Shown here: positions 36,101 through 49,500 of the stretch, in pieces
How the letters are laid out: every line of letters begins with the position of its first letter
How positions within the stretch are numbered: the first letter of the stretch is position 1
NCBI GenBank assembly: GCA_002189035.1
Contig: NEEC01000008.1
Span: forward strand, 1,984,001-2,048,000
Origin: Utricularia gibba
Taxonomy: Eukaryota > Streptophyta > Magnoliopsida > Lamiales > Lentibulariaceae
Reading direction: 5' to 3'
Length of the DNA stretch: 64,000 nt
Translations under genes and position numbers: made by a program
Notes under the pieces: model-generated
Told to the model about the DNA's origin: nothing
Databases searched by the model: none
Seen by the model: the letters and a program-made list of their open reading frames with translations, nothing else

Positions 36101-37735
36101 CTAGGACACAGTGAGTTTCCCAAGCCAAGGGAGCAGCTTCTCGTGGACCAGCTCGGGGCGGTCATCGTGGGGGCAATGCCCAACTCCTTCCAGCAGACAG
36201 AACTCCACATTCTGCATCCCGGCAGGCAAAGAAGAGAAGAATTTACCCACGGGGCCATCCACAGGAGTGAATGGATCGTTGTCGCCCCACACCACAAGAA
36301 CAGGAAGCTGTATGTTCGGAATCAGCTCCACCGGATTCGGACCAGGGGTCCCGTCAGGATCGAAACGAACACATCTAGTGCCCCATCCTCAACTGCTGGC
36401 TCCCTGATAATCTACAGATTCATGTCACAGTAATCATCATCACATAGAGAGCAGGAGCTGGAATCTTGTTGGGAGGAGTTGGTACCTCAACAAGGTCGTC
36501 GTCTACAGCCTCGGAGTTTCCATAGACAGAGAGTAGCACGTTCCTCAAGTTTTCTCTGCAGAAGCAAGTTTTAGACTGTGTTGTTTATCAGGGGAGGAGT
36601 TGGGTTTGGGAGAGGAGGGACCTTTGTATAACTCGATTGAAGAAGAAGGAAGCGATTCCTCTCTGCTTGAGCAGAATGTCAATAATCCAAAATACGGGTA
36701 GAAGTAACCGGATCCTCCAGTCATCAACTATAGCCTTGTTGTTCATTCCACCAGCACAGTTTAATAGCACTAGTCCTCGAACAAGGGCATTGCTGGACTC
36801 TATACCGAAGAGAATGTAATGCTTAGCAGCATAAGAGGGAGCCAGTGATGATGGTATCATTGAAGAAAAGAAGTGCACCTGAAGCAGCAGCAATGACACA
36901 AGCAAGACTACCAACAGAGTTTCCCACTAGCACAGTTGGTTGTTTGATGATTTCGTTGATAAAATCTAGTATTAACTGCAGAGCAAAATGGGAAACTGTA
37001 ACAAAGCCAAAGCATAGAAGGAGATGATTGAATCCATTCAGTCTGTAACCTGCGCCCATGATTCCATGGTAAACTGAAAATCAACTGGTTTATCAGAACC
37101 ACCAAAGCCAAGAAGATCAATGGCATACACCTTGTAGCTTTTCCCTAAAACCGGAATGTTCCTGAAAGTGGAAACACAAGCTAAGCGGCAAACAAGAGTT
37201 TTATGGATATGAAGTGGGATTTCGTGAAGAAATCAATCCAACGACAGATGCGAATGATCGAAACTCGAAATGACTCATAATTTATCAAATACCTACGCCA
37301 ATGGGCGATTGATGCACCAAACCCATGAACTAAAAGAAGCGGAAAACTGGTTTCATCGCCACTGCCATCAGGGTAGGCAAAATATTGAATATCGAATCCT
37401 CTCCATGCCCATTTCTTGGACTTGCCCTTAATTTCACCTACCTCCAAAGGCAATATCAACTCCCCCGTCTCAATAGACGCCGAGGCGGAAGCAAAAACTC
37501 TTCTTGAAGAAATGGAGTTCTTTCCACGAACCCCATAAACAACCCCAATTGATGTTTTCTGAAGATTGCCGATTGGAATACGCTGTGACGGAAGAGCATG
37601 TGAAGACAACCGGAAGCATGTGCTCGGTGAAGCATAATGAGCGGTTACTGACATCGTGAACATGAAGCAAATCCTTAAACCTGCTTTAACTCGCACAAAA
37701 TGAGCAGCAATTCTCAGCCCTCCAGCTCTCACCAC
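36101..37735 (-). CDS. CLD1: Chlorophyll dephytylase CLD1-like alpha/beta hydrolase, with one-base frameshift
   Basis: CLD1 is a thylakoid alpha/beta hydrolase that removes phytol from chlorophyll during photosystem II turnover. The minus-strand multi-exon gene starts at 37735 or at a nearby in-frame Met (MFTMSVTAHY...). The first ~80 residues resemble a plastid transit peptide. Hydrolase features: LLVHGFGASIAHWRR (oxyanion region), YAIDLLGFGGSDKP, the nucleophile elbow VGNSVGSLA, GLVLLNCAGGMNNKAIVDDW, LLKQRGIASFFFNRV, VVWGDNDPFTPVDGPVGKF with the acid Asp, and GVGHCPHDDRPELVHEKLLP with the catalytic His. The catalytic triad is therefore visible. In the exon ending ...DVFVSILTGP the CCCC run at 36345-36348 lacks one base, shifting the frame before GPNPVELIPNIQLPV. 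The stop is at 36101-36103. Confidence 0.88.
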
Positions 37736-38561
37736 GCCGCAGATAATCCTTCCATTTAAATATCCAGAACTTGAAAAATTTACGCCCAGTCAATCATTCA
37801 TCCATTCGTGTCAGATTAATCCACCCACGGCGGCCTTGATCACTTGCTTCTACTTCATTGTAGTTTCTCGTCATCTCCCCAGTTTTGGAAAACGATTTGC
37901 TTCAAGTAGCCCCCGGTGAGGAATCCACAGACGGGGCTGGCCGTCATCGTGTGCCCGGTCCGACCGGGCTGCCCGCCCAGCACGCTGCAACCTGGCTTTT
38001 CACTGTAAATTTGTAATTGGGTTATAGCGGGTTGGGTCGGGTCGACCCACCATGTCATATAGTACACCCATTTCATGAATAAAATTAATATTTCAAATTG
38101 TGTTCGAAATTTTTTTTTAAAAACCAAACTACAAAAAAAAAAAAAATTAAAAATTCTTATTATTGTTAAAAACTCTAAAATTTGAATTTTATTAAAGAGA
38201 GATTAGTGGATTTAAAAAGTATTTTAAAAAAAAAAGAAGAAGAAAAAATGTTTGTAAATAACGTTGGGAAGGAGAAGACGAAATTGGCGCAGAGAGCATT
38301 CTGTGAAATCCTGGAAACCTGTTAGATCTGTTGCATGTGGAGTCACTTTCAAACATGTTACCCAATGTCACCAAGCGCAGCGAAAGGGAGAGCCAGGGCC
38401 ACCGCCGGCCGATGACACTTCCAGGCAACGCAACAAAAATTTACACCACATGCAAACGTCCTGTCAAACAACCACAACGAAACTTACACAGAATCAACAA
38501 AACAATCAGCACACATGAACTGGGCGCCCCTCCTTGATATCCTTTGAGTAATGGTTGCTGC
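37736..38561. other. Intergenic region CLD1/patellin
   Basis: About 830 bp: CLD1 promoter, an AT-rich middle (38080-38250), and presumed patellin 3' UTR from about 38260. No gene was recognised. Confidence 0.6.
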
Positions 38562-40467
38562 TTATGTGGACGACTTGGTGACCTTGAATCTGTAGAGCAC
38601 CTTCTTCTTCCTGGAGGTCTGGTTGTCGAAAGTGAGGACTACTTTGCCAGGTTCAGTTATCTTGAAGCTCGATTTGATGAGCTGTTCGTTTGAGCCGATC
38701 TTCCGAGGCTTCTGGACTATCCATGTGTAGCTGCCCTCCGCGCTAGGCTCGAATTCCACCCCGTAGCTAACTTCCCAACCGATGACTCTAACCTCCCAAG
38801 CAAGAGTGCCAAGTCCAGCCTGAAGATTGATGATGATGAGAGTTAACTACAATCCTGATTACGAATGACTCAGAATGTATGTTGTTACCTCGGTGATTGG
38901 GAATTCTACTGTGTGTTTCGAAGATGGCTTGATTGTTTCTTCAGTTGCAGGATCGGCGGGGGAGAATTCTTGTTCGCCTTTGTTACCAAGACCGCCATAT
39001 TGAACAGGAGTTGCTCCGGTGCTATGTACCTGCCATTGGAGGATTCGTTGATTTGTGGTTATCCCATTTCGAAGGTACGAGATTGAAGAAAAGAAGAAAC
39101 TTTACTGACTTGAGGAGGGTCTCGGAAGTTCTTGTCGGCCCTGCAAACACAAACTTGCTCTTGGTTCTCTGGGTCAAGAAGGGACTGATCAATCTGTTGT
39201 ACGCCACATACCACCAAGGCACGTTGATAATGATCTTCCAATTGAATAATCAAAAAATCAGTGGATGAATCAGTCAGCAAACACCAGCAAGATGAAAGTT
39301 TCCATGTACCTGTTTGGCTACGAATTCAGGATAATTGTCCTGGAGCAACTGAAGGGCCTGATTGGTGGATTGGCGAAGTTCCTTCTTGAACAACATTAGC
39401 CCTGGTGAATTCTTGAGATCAATGATCTGAACAATGGTGCAAACGCCTCCAGGGGAGAAATCTAGTTTCCTGATGCTCTTCTCCAGGAACTGGATGTACC
39501 ATTTCAAGAACTTAGATCTCTTTTCAGCGTCATCAAAAGTATTGCCGTAGAGAACCTTGTCTTGGAACTCCCCGAAAGCGTTGTAAGAAACTGGGTGACC
39601 TTCTTTATCAACTCCATGTAGATAAACAACTTTCTCAAGCCCCTCGATGATGAGTTCCTCTTCCAGGAGCTCATCGATTTTGAAATCTTTCCTCCAAGCC
39701 ACCACGTTTTTCAGCATAGCGAAAGCTTCTTTTACCTTGAAGTCTCTCGCTCTCAAAAATTTCAGTAGAATCACATCGCTTCTGTCATCAGCGAGAAGAG
39801 GGACGCCCCAGATGGAAACCTCCTCCGGAGGAGACGTCTCTGAAACAATAGGCTTCTTCTCTTCCTCCCCGGGAGTGGCAACGGGATCATCAGCTGGCGG
39901 TGGAGCAGGAGAGGTGACTTCGTGAACTATTGTCTCCTTGATCTTTTCAACAGCTTCTGATACTTTTTCCTCCGCTTCCGCCTCCGGATCTGCTGGATTT
40001 TCTTCAACATTTTCCTCTTTCACAATTAGGGCTGGCGGCGCTTCAGTGGGTTCCGCCTCCAGATCCTGATTTTTCTCCTCAGGGATGGACTCTTGCTTCT
40101 CCTCCTCAGCTACGGGCTGTTTTTTCTTGTCCTCAGCATCCTTGGACGGAGGCGGCGGCGGAGGGTTGAAAGCACGGTTGTTGAGGGCGTCCTGAATCAG
40201 GAACTTGAGTTCGTCCAGTGCTTTTTTTTCCGGATCCACGAGATCTTCAACCTTGTTGCTTTCCTCCTTAAACGACACACACTCCCCAATCGTCTTCACC
40301 TTCTTCTCCATTTCCTCCGCCTTCTCCAGCCCCTGCTCCGGCTGCGGAGGCAGCGCGTCCTTGTCCACCAAAACTCTACCCTCCTTTTCTAACAGAACCT
40401 TTGCATCCACAATCTTCGTCTCCTTTTCCATCTCCATCTCCAAAGACGCAATCTTGCTCACCCCCAC
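38562..40467 (-). CDS. Patellin (SEC14-GOLD phosphoinositide-binding protein), with one-base frameshift
   Basis: Patellins bind phosphoinositides and act in membrane trafficking, cell-plate formation and auxin/salt responses. Exons are 39310-40467, 39110-39234, 38889-39029 and 38562-38819, about 560 residues. The long N terminus (about residues 1-220) is acidic, Glu/Lys-rich and has a run of six prolines after NNRAFN. The CRAL-TRIO N region (SIWGVPLLADDRSDVILLKF, LRARDFKVKEAFAML) and SEC14 lipid-binding domain (VVYLHGVDKEGHPVSYNAFG, FSPGGVCTIVQIIDLKNSPG, QDNYPEFVAKQ, IINVPWWYVAYNRLISPFL) follow. A C-terminal GOLD domain closes the protein (GLGTLAWEVRVIGWEVSYGV, LTFDNQTSRKKKVLYRFKV). At 39009-39010 one base is missing between YIAPEQL and PVQYGGLGNKGEQ. 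Confidence 0.92.
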
Positions 40468-41559
40468 ACCACCCCTTTGTGTGTGAACTGTGTGTAGCCG
40501 TTACAGCAACTTCAAAACAATTCAAAGTTTTCCGAGGAGATTGGTGAACCTGCGACAGAATATAAAAAAGAGAAAACCGGGCGGGCCACCCGGAACCCGA
40601 ATACAGCTACCTTTTGTGTTCCGTTCCTGCATGGAAAACGGGTCAGATTTTATAAAAACGATTTTATATTAAAAAAAAGAAACTTAATTCTTTATTCCAA
40701 ATATATAATAAAAATAAATATAAATTTATGAAAAAAATAAAAATAATTAAATAAATATCAGAAAAGGGACTCGTTGTCCAAATTCTTGCCAGTCGATGGC
40801 ATCGAGATCTGGTCATGTTGATGTATGAAGGGGAACAGTCTGTCTAAGACACCAAAATTAGCCAGCTCCTTTCCCTTTCTAACGGGGGCCCACTTCTCCT
40901 CCTTTTTTTCTTTTTCAAAAACATTAAATATGTTTTTTATTAAAAAATATTTTATTTTTTGAAAAAAATACATATAAATATATCTAATTATTCTTTTTTA
41001 TCAGTTGTGATGATAAACATCTCACATATTTGAACAATTCAAATACCTTGAGTATTTAATCAACTTGCATTATATTTTATATATTTCATTTTTTGTATAG
41101 GGATTAGCGATCTCAACTTGGCTACGCAGACGGCGACCCGGGAGCCTCCACCGGAGCATTTGCTGTCCTGTCCACACACGGTGTTTTTTCCACCGAATGA
41201 GGGTGTTTATGCTTCAAGATGGACGGACCTCCGGCGGAGGAAGGTGTCGATTGGATGGAGGAGCTGGAGGCGCGTGTACCTCACGCGTTTCTGGTCATCG
41301 CCTTTATCATTTTCCCTGGCGTGTGTGAATCTGTGATTAGAGAGCTGGGGTTCACTTCCATCACGTGAACAATGATAACAGGATAACATGTCAATCCGTA
41401 TTTTCCGATGAAGTGCAGCAGAACGGCGGCATCAACCCTGACAACCGAGACATGGGCGAGTGTCTCGAGAAGGGGAGGAGGAAAAACCTGCAACTTGAGG
41501 TGGAATTTACGTACAGGAGATTTTACAAACGAATGGAGTGACGAAGGTATTTTAGGAAA
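40468..41559. other. Intergenic region patellin/NPF copy A
   Basis: 40468-40640 is patellin leader/promoter; 40660-41100 is AT-rich. 41100-41540 is GC-rich. One plus-strand frame there starts at an ATG at 41219 and runs about 50 codons, beginning MDGPPAEEGVDWMEELEARV and then turning hydrophobic. I cannot assign it and its reality is uncertain. Confidence 0.5.
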
Positions 41560-43619
41560 CTACGCGCCGGTTGAGGATCTCCTAGTGAAGATAATGAAGG
41601 TAGCTAAGCCGGCGACGCTGATTGCGGCCAGTAACCAGTAAAAGTAATCGAGGTGGGCGCGGTTCAAGTCATCGGCGAACCACCCATCTCGCCCTCCGGC
41701 GCTGGTGACCTCCTGGATCACGGACACCATCAAGCTGCTCAATAGACTCCCGATCCCGAGGATGCTGAGGTACATAGAGAAACCGATACTCTTGAGATCA
41801 TCAGCAACTTGGTTGTAGAACAGTTCCTGAAGCCCGACCATTGCGAACACATCCGCTATCGCGGAGATGATGTACTGCGGGGCCAGCCACCACACACTCA
41901 TCGGAACATAGGCCGGAGGAGTGCCGCCAACGGCGTATTCGTGGGCGATGCGCAGACGTTTTTGTTCGACGATGGCTGCGCAGATGATCGAGATCCATGA
42001 AAGGAAGAGCCCGAATCCGATGCGTCGGTGGATCGATATGCCGGAGGGGTTCATGGTGATGGATCGGGCGACCGGGACCAAGACGCGATCGTAGAGAAGA
42101 ACAACAACCATGGCCACGGCTGTGAGCCAGTACTGCTGAAGTGACGCAGCCGGGATATCGATCGTCGGAGTTAAGTGAAGATCCAGTGTGGCTGCCTGCT
42201 TGGTGAAGAGAGTCGACGGCTGCGCATATATCATCGAGTAGCCTAACGAGGCGAACCAAATTGGGACAAGATCAAGAATTCTCTTTGCATCCTCTACGTC
42301 CGAAACACTGCACAGGTTCTCCTCCGACGACACACTCACGTTTTCCGATAATGCTTTGTCCAAGAACCTGCAGCACAAACCATGTTAAGAAAGCAAGCTA
42401 TTTCTTAACTAAAGTAATGGGACAACGTGCTCCTTTTTGAAGACCTGAACCGACAGCTTTGACCGTCTTTAATGGAAACAACATCGGGTGCACGCCATCT
42501 TCTTGCTGCATGGAAGAAAACACGGCCGATCCTTTTCAAAGGGTTTCTTCTTTGTTGATCAGTTTGGCGAAACCGGTAGGTCGGAGTTCCGAGGTAGAAG
42601 ACGACTAGTGCGATGAACAAGACAATGGCCGGGATCCCGAATCCCAGAAACCAGCTTACTTTTTCCTGAATATAGGATATCAAAACAAGAGGAAAAAGAA
42701 CCCCCGCGGTGAAGAGAAAATACCACCAATTAAAGAAGGAGCTTTTGGCCTTCGATTCACGCTCCACTTCGTTGTCGAATTGATCGGCTCCGAAAGCTTC
42801 AATGCAGGGAAGGATTCCGGCTTGGGCTATTGCCACCAAGTAGAAGGAGGCGTAGAAGACAGTGATCCGATACTTGCCCGGAAACGTATCCGGTGATGTA
42901 AACGTAGTCGATAGTGCCATGAAGCATAGTCCCTGGAAACATCATCCAACGCCGGAATTAGCCAACGAAAAACCGTTCCTAATCTGAATCGAACCAAACT
43001 CAGCCCACTATTGGAGAGTTGACACCGGAAGTTTAAAACCGCCGGTCTTACTGTCCGTTTCCAATTTAGCTGACTTTTGATACAGAAACCAATAGTATCT
43101 TTTCTATTGAAACAATATTAAATGTTATCTCCACCCATCGGTTTACTGTAAATCCACGCAAGCGTATGCGTGTTTGCGTACCGTCATGTATGGCACGGAT
43201 GCTATAACGATCATGCGGAATTTACCGCAAAATGAATCAGCGATAAAACCGCCGACAATCGGCAAAACCGAAGAAATCCCGAACCAGGCGTTCAAATTCG
43301 CGGCGGCGGACGCCGTCGACTGCCCCATCTGGTGGGTCAAGTAGCTGATGAGATTAAAACTTATTGCGTAGTAAGCAAATCTCTCAGCCACCCCAGCAAC
43401 TAAACAGAAAGACAAGTCAAAATCTGGGAAGAAAGAGCAGCGCAGAGAAGAATCCCGACACTCACATATGATGAAAGACGCGGATCGCCAGACTCCCGTC
43501 CTAGAGCGAACGGCGGGATGCCCCTTGAAGTCAACGGTGCCGAGGACGACGTCGTTCAACAGCGGAGTCGTAGCCTCCGGAGCACTGGCGCCCAGGTCGC
43601 ATACAATCGTGGTCGTCAT
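41560..43619 (-). CDS. NRT1/PTR family transporter, NPF5-like, copy A (intact)
   Basis: NPF proteins are proton-coupled MFS/POT transporters for nitrate, peptides or hormones. This member most resembles subfamily 5. Exons 43466-43619, 43182-43399, 42445-42932 and 41560-42367 join in phase to 555 residues. The start at 43619 (MTTTIVCDLG) fits the paralogues better than the in-frame Met at 43643. Landmarks: [137 protein letters not shown] and [20 protein letters not shown]. It ends [11 protein letters not shown]... after the last helices. It is the only undamaged copy of three. The first Glu of the usual ExxER motif is Gly here. Confidence 0.93.
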
Positions 43620-45355
43620 CTTTGCGGATCGGCGCTTCAGCAAGCCGAGTGAATGATTTGCAAGTCAGAACGGCAGTTGCAATTCAATATATTGCAATAA
43701 TGGAGGCCCAGCAGTTCCGGACATTTTTTATTGTCGTTGTAGGACCAGAATGTCGGTGGTTAATCAGGTGGGATTTTTTGCACCACGTTATTTTTTCGAG
43801 TGCCAGTTTTTTAGCTCATAAAATTGTTATTTTCAATTGACAAATTTTTTAGTTAATAAAATCGTTATTTTCATTCGTAAGTTTTTTAGTTAATAAAATC
43901 GTTATTTTCAATCCATAAAAAACTAAGTTCTAATGGTTCCTGTCAAATTTCAAAGGTCAGGACCCTTGAAAGCAGTTCCCTGCTCTAATCAAAAAAACAA
44001 GACAAGACGACATAGAAGTCGGATAGTGTGATAGACGGGACAAACGCTACACTTTTTTATGATTATTTTTTTAAAACATGTAATAAACTAGTTATATATT
44101 TATATTAATTTATTTTTTAAAAAATATTAATTTCTCGCATTTGTAATAATTGGTTTCTCATTTAACATTAGAGACAAACCCAAGCTAGTACTTGATGATG
44201 GGGAGATAAACCTCAAGGAGGACCATGAATTTCTATGGAGGAAGGGAGGAGAATGTGATATCCCACCTAAGGAAGGGTAGAAGGAACCTAAGCAATGTTC
44301 CAAATCAATTATGGATGGAATAAATGATAAGATTGAATAGAATAATAATGCAAACATCACATAAGGTTTAAGTAATTTGAGAAAAGGTCTTTAGGTGAAA
44401 GTAATTTCCCGAACACATAGTAAAATGTCTTTGGTAAAAACTTCAAACTCAAATATATTTCGGGTTGAAGTAATTTGAGAATAGATAACATTTTTGGTAA
44501 GTGAAAAATGAGAATAATGTAAAATTATGAAAATGAATAATATCGTATAAATTGATTATAAATAATTATATTTGATATCATATCTAAATTATTGTGAGCG
44601 ATCAATACATGGAGCAAACTTCAACATATATCTCACTTAAATTGAGGCTACACATATTTTTGTAATAATAACAATTCATTTGAAAATATGTAGAAATTGA
44701 GGCTACATCATTTGATAGCTATTTAAAAACTAATATGATTTAGATTATTTATATTTAGATAAATCGTGAAACACATATTTATTTGTGATAATATATTTAA
44801 TAGATAAATTGTGATTATTAAGTTTTATGAAAATGCTTAGTAGAAGTGTTTAAAAATCAAGTTTTATAGATAAATTATTAAGTAGAAATTTTATGCAATT
44901 TTAAAAAAATTTACATAAGATGGGAGATTATAAAAAACCTATTTTGATTATTAAATCCATATATTTAATTATCTAGGCTACCTAACTATAGTACCCTAAT
45001 TCACCACGATATTCAAAATGGTTCCCTACTTCCACATTTGACCATATAATATATCAAATTGAACTTTAATGTGTGTGCTTGGTTGGTAGAAACCAACACG
45101 ATAAATACGTCACCCTTGCTTTGAAAATTATTAATTTATATCATTTTATATTTCATGATGCTGAATAGTGTTATAGTTTTAAAAAATGAATATAATTTTC
45201 CGAATTCTTATATGTTCCCATTTTTAATTACATAATTTTACAATGTTATAGATTGTAGAAATAAAAATGAAGAACATCTGGAGAAGGGAGACAGTGTGAC
45301 ATTTTACAATGAGAAATGTTAAGGTGCGAAGCAGAAGCGGCCGGCGGACTCCGAC
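43620..45355. other. Spacer between NPF copies A and B
   Basis: 1.7 kb of AT-rich DNA with a three-copy 37-38 bp tandem repeat near its left end (43806-43918). I see no gene. An open frame near 44127-44360 is not convincing. Confidence 0.65.
43806..43918. repeat. Tandem repeat, three copies of a 37-38 bp unit
   Basis: Three consecutive units, each beginning TTTTTTAG and containing AATAAAAT(C/T)GTTATTTTCA-like sequence (43806-43843, 43844-43880, 43881-43918). Units 2 and 3 are nearly identical; unit 1 is slightly diverged. It lies about 190 bp upstream of NPF copy A's start codon, so it is within the likely promoter. Confidence 0.85.
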
Positions 45356-47427
45356 TTACGCAGTACCTCTCCGATAAGAATAGGACCTCGTGAAGTAAAG
45401 GAAGAAGGCGAGTTCGACGGAGCTGATAAAAGCGAGTACCCAGTAAAAGTAATCAAGATGGGCGCGGTTGAGGTCGTCGGCGAACCACCCATACCGCCCC
45501 GAGCCGCCGGTCACCTGCTGAATGGTGGACACGAGGAAGCTACTCAGCAGACTCCCGATGCCGAGGATGCTGAGAAACAGGGACAGCCCAATGCTTTTGA
45601 GGTCACCAGCAACTTCACTGTAGAAAAACTCCTGAAGGCCGACCATTGCGAACACATCGGCCATGGCGGATATCATGTACTGAGGCGCTAGCCACCACAC
45701 GCTCATGGGGACGTAGGCGGAGGGGGAGTCCTCCAGGCCGTGTTCACGGGCAATGGCGAGGCGATTCGTTTCGACCACGGCGGCGAAGATTATCGAGATC
45801 AATGAGAGGAACATGCCAAAGGAGATACGCTGCAGCATGGATATGCCAGACGGGTTCTTAGTGATGGATCCGGCCAGCGGGACGAAGACGCGGTCGTAGA
45901 GAGGAAGGGCTATGACGATGACCGCGGAAAGGAAGCATATTTGCAGTGAAGCCGCCGGGATTTCGATTGAAGGAGTGATGTGTCGGTCAAGAGTGGCTGC
46001 TTGCTTGGTGAACAGAGACGATGGCTGCGCAAAGATGATTGAGTAACCTAACGAAGTGATCCAAATTGGTGCGAGACTGAGAATCCCCTTCGCATCTTCC
46101 ACGTCCGAAACCGTGCAAACACTGTCCTGTCACAATCCATTCGATCCCAGCAATGCCTTGTCCAGGAACCTGAAACAACACAAAGCGCTCCACCGAATCA
46201 AAAAAAGAAAATTAATTGGATTTGCTGCGTCTTCGGCTGGGAATACTTACGTGAACCGATGACTCAGGCCCTCATGAGACGTTTCAGCATTGGGTGCACG
46301 CCAATGTCTAGCAGCTTGAGAGAAGACATGACGGATCCTGAGGAAAGGGTTTCTTTGATGGGAATGTCGCCGAAGCCGATACGTCGGAATCCCGATGGAG
46401 AAGAAAGCCAACCCCAAGCACATAACCGCATTTGGAATGACGAAGCCCAGAAACCAGCTCACGTTTTCCTGAATGTATGTTGTGCAGATTGCGGGGATCA
46501 TAATGCCTCCAGAGCTTATGCAATACCACCAGTTAAAGAAGGAGCTCTTGGCCCTTGACTCCTTTTCAGTTTCCTCGTCGAACTGGTCAGCCCGAAGGCT
46601 TCTATGCACGGAAGGAAGCCTCCCTGAGCTAAAGCCACCAAGTACGAGGAGAAGAAAAAAAAAGTGACCGCCAGCGTGCTCTGTGACGCCCCCGATGACG
46701 TAAACGTAGTCGATACCGTCACCAAGCAAAGCCCCTGAAATGGATAAAAACGCATCTCAAAACTTTTTGTTATTTTTAGAAAACTAAAAAATATATAAAG
46801 CACTAAATCCAATAAATGATGCGATACTTGCCATTTCAAGGTGGGTATGGATGTCCGAAAATAGCGTACTTTTTACTTAAATGTGAAAAAAAATTCATAA
46901 TCAAATCCTTATATTAACCCCAAAAGGGATGGTAAAAGTGAGGAGAAACCTACGGCGATGTAGAGGAGGGAGGAAATAATGATCATTCGGAAGCGGCCCA
47001 AGAAGGAGTCGGCGAGAAAGCCACCGGCGATGGGCAAAAGGGCGGAAACACCGTACCAGGCGTTGGAGTTCGCGGCGGCGGAGGCGACCGACAGCCCCAT
47101 CTTGTTGGTCAAGTAAGTTATCATATTGGAACCCATCCCGTAGTACGCGAATCTCTCAGCCACGCCGGCGCCTGCAACCCAAAAGGAAACCCGGATTTGA
47201 AGCGGGAAACCAAAAGGGGGGAATTGGAATTGGATTCGAAGCAAGCAAGCAAACAAACACAGACATATTATGTAGGACGCGGATCTCCATATCCCGGACT
47301 TGGATCGCACCGACGGCCGCCCTTTGTAGTCAACGGAACCGGAAACGACGTCCTCCAGCAGCGGCGTCTCAGCCTCAGCCTCCTCCCACCCCACCGTGGT
47401 CGGGTCTGCTGCAAAGATCGTCGCCAT
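45356..47427 (-). pseudogene. NPF5-like transporter, copy B, with frameshift and in-frame stop
   Basis: Second tandem NPF copy with the same four-exon layout and phases as copy A. The start at 47427 gives [80 protein letters not shown] and GGFLADSFLGRFRMI follow. In exon 3 the GGG at 46591-46593 lacks one base, so EAFG is out of frame with ADQFDEETEKESRAKSSFFN. In exon 4, a TGA at 46130-46132 interrupts the segment between FLDKALLGSNGL and [15 protein letters not shown]. Aligned without gaps to copy C, a Leu codon stands there. The remaining exon 4 is open and well conserved ([20 protein letters not shown]) to a stop at 45356. Either a recent pseudogene or a functional gene with consensus errors; the nonsense change makes decay more plausible here than elsewhere. 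Confidence 0.75.
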
Positions 47428-47555
47428 TTTTCTATACAACTACCGGCGTACCGTCCCGTCCCGTCCCTCCCGTCTTATTCTTCCCCAGTTTCAGCACATC
47501 TCACCGACGGTGTGCACCACTGCGCTTTTTATCAACTTTCTTTCTTGGCCACATT

Positions 47556-47574
47556 AAATAATAATAATAATAAT
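47556..47574. repeat. (AAT)6 microsatellite
   Basis: Six AAT units about 130 bp upstream of the NPF copy B start codon. Confidence 0.85.
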
Positions 47575-49500
47575 ATCCATACTTTCACCTGTTGAAGAAG
47601 AAGCTGCTATTTGGTGACGTGGGCTCTGCTCATCCGGGGACTGCTTTAGAAGTTGCGGTGGGCCCGCTTTGCGTGCGTCATCAACGATGAAGCTTTCACG
47701 TTGGCGTGGGATCACCTCCTCCACCAGTCTTTTTTTTTTTTTTTTATATTTTTAAACAAGAAAAAACGGGGGTGTGGTAGGAATGTCAGTATCTGGTGAG
47801 CTGAATTATGAAGGGACGGGGACCTCCTTTTCATATACAATAATTGAGATTATAAATCACATTTCATAGCATAGTTTAATTTTTTATAGCATATTTAAAC
47901 TATAAACCAAAATTAATAATATATTTCGAATAAATGACTATATGGTATAATTTCTATTCAATTGAACCCACTTCTCCCTTTCAAAAATAGGTAACCAAAG
48001 AGTTTTTCTTTTCAACTTTTTATTGTTGTTTGTTTCGTACTATTTTGTTTTTCATTTGCTTTTGGTGCTACGCCATTCCCGTCAAAGAAAAGGAGGAGAT
48101 GGGGCACATGAAAGTTACGTATCTCCTCAAACCACAATTACACGATACACACGTGGCAAGTGTATGCCATCATTCACGAGGTGGGTTTATTATGAGTTCA
48201 GACAATTGTGGATAGAGTTGAAAGAAACCAACAATCTAACAAATGGATCTACATATCAAGAAGAACAAGGTTTTAAATTCTAAAAAATCCCGCATTACAT
48301 TTTGGTTAATTGGTTGTTTAAATACTCGTGTATTGATGACAGTGTATTTTTGTTAAATCTATCTAATAATACAGAACACTTGGAATGTTGATTTTATTGA
48401 AATTAAAAGATCGATAGATCGGATGAATGAATACGTGAAATTTAAATATACATAAACGTGGACCTTAATAAAGAAGATTATGTATAATCGATTTTTAGTA
48501 ATTTATAAACCATAATTTTTTATATATTTGAATATTTTATTTTCATTTGTTTTAATAGATTTTTGTTAATAATTCAAGTTATAAAGCATTTATTTTAAAA
48601 CATACATGACAAATACAATATTATTCTAAGCATATATGTACAAAATCTATATATCAAACAAATTCGTAAACTTAATCATATGATACGTGTTTATTTAAAT
48701 ACAAATAATTCAAATATAATATTAATTAAACCGGCATATCAAACACACTGTAAATGAACTTTGCATGTTTATCTTGGATGTTCGCTTTCATTTTGACTAT
48801 TTATCTTCGTTGTTCTGAGTATTTTATATTTTCCGAAATGTTAACGTGTTGTAGTGAATCATGTCACTAAAATTGTTTATCGAACCATCCTTTTTGCGAT
48901 AATAACATTGCATTTTTAATTCAATGGCTTGTGTTAGTGTACCGGAAAATGAGTAACGCAAGAGAACTTTAATAAAATACAATAAAATTCAACAAATACA
49001 TTGAAATTCAAGGCAACTAATGTCTCCACTTTCAATGACTTACGAATGAAGAATACCCGGTACAAATCATTAAACAAATTCAAAGTCTCATCTTATACGT
49101 TATTATCATCTACATCTAAATATTCTTTTTCCTAAGGATTGGGTTGACATCTCTTTTAATCGAATAGAAAATAGTATTACAAATTGTTTTATACCCGAAA
49201 AAAAAATTTGAACCAATTCTACAAATTTTATTTTTTATTATGACAAAGACATTAAACCGTAATTCACTATTAGTTGAATTATAATGAAATTATGATTAGA
49301 TTGTGCTTTTTTTTATATTTTAATATAATTTGAATTTAATTAAAGCATTAGATTGACAGGTTCACAATTCTTATCATAGTTGAATTGTGATTTTTGAAAC
49401 CCTAAACTAGGACATTCCAACCATGGACCTTCAATTTGTCCCTATTGCAAAGGAATTAGAACATTCTGACCATAGATGTCAAGATGTTGAAACCTCTAAT

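Noticed and set aside
41801-42259. 152-codon minus-strand alternative frame inside NPF copy A
   Set aside because: It overlaps the well-conserved transporter frame and has the Arg/His-rich composition typical of an off-frame reading.
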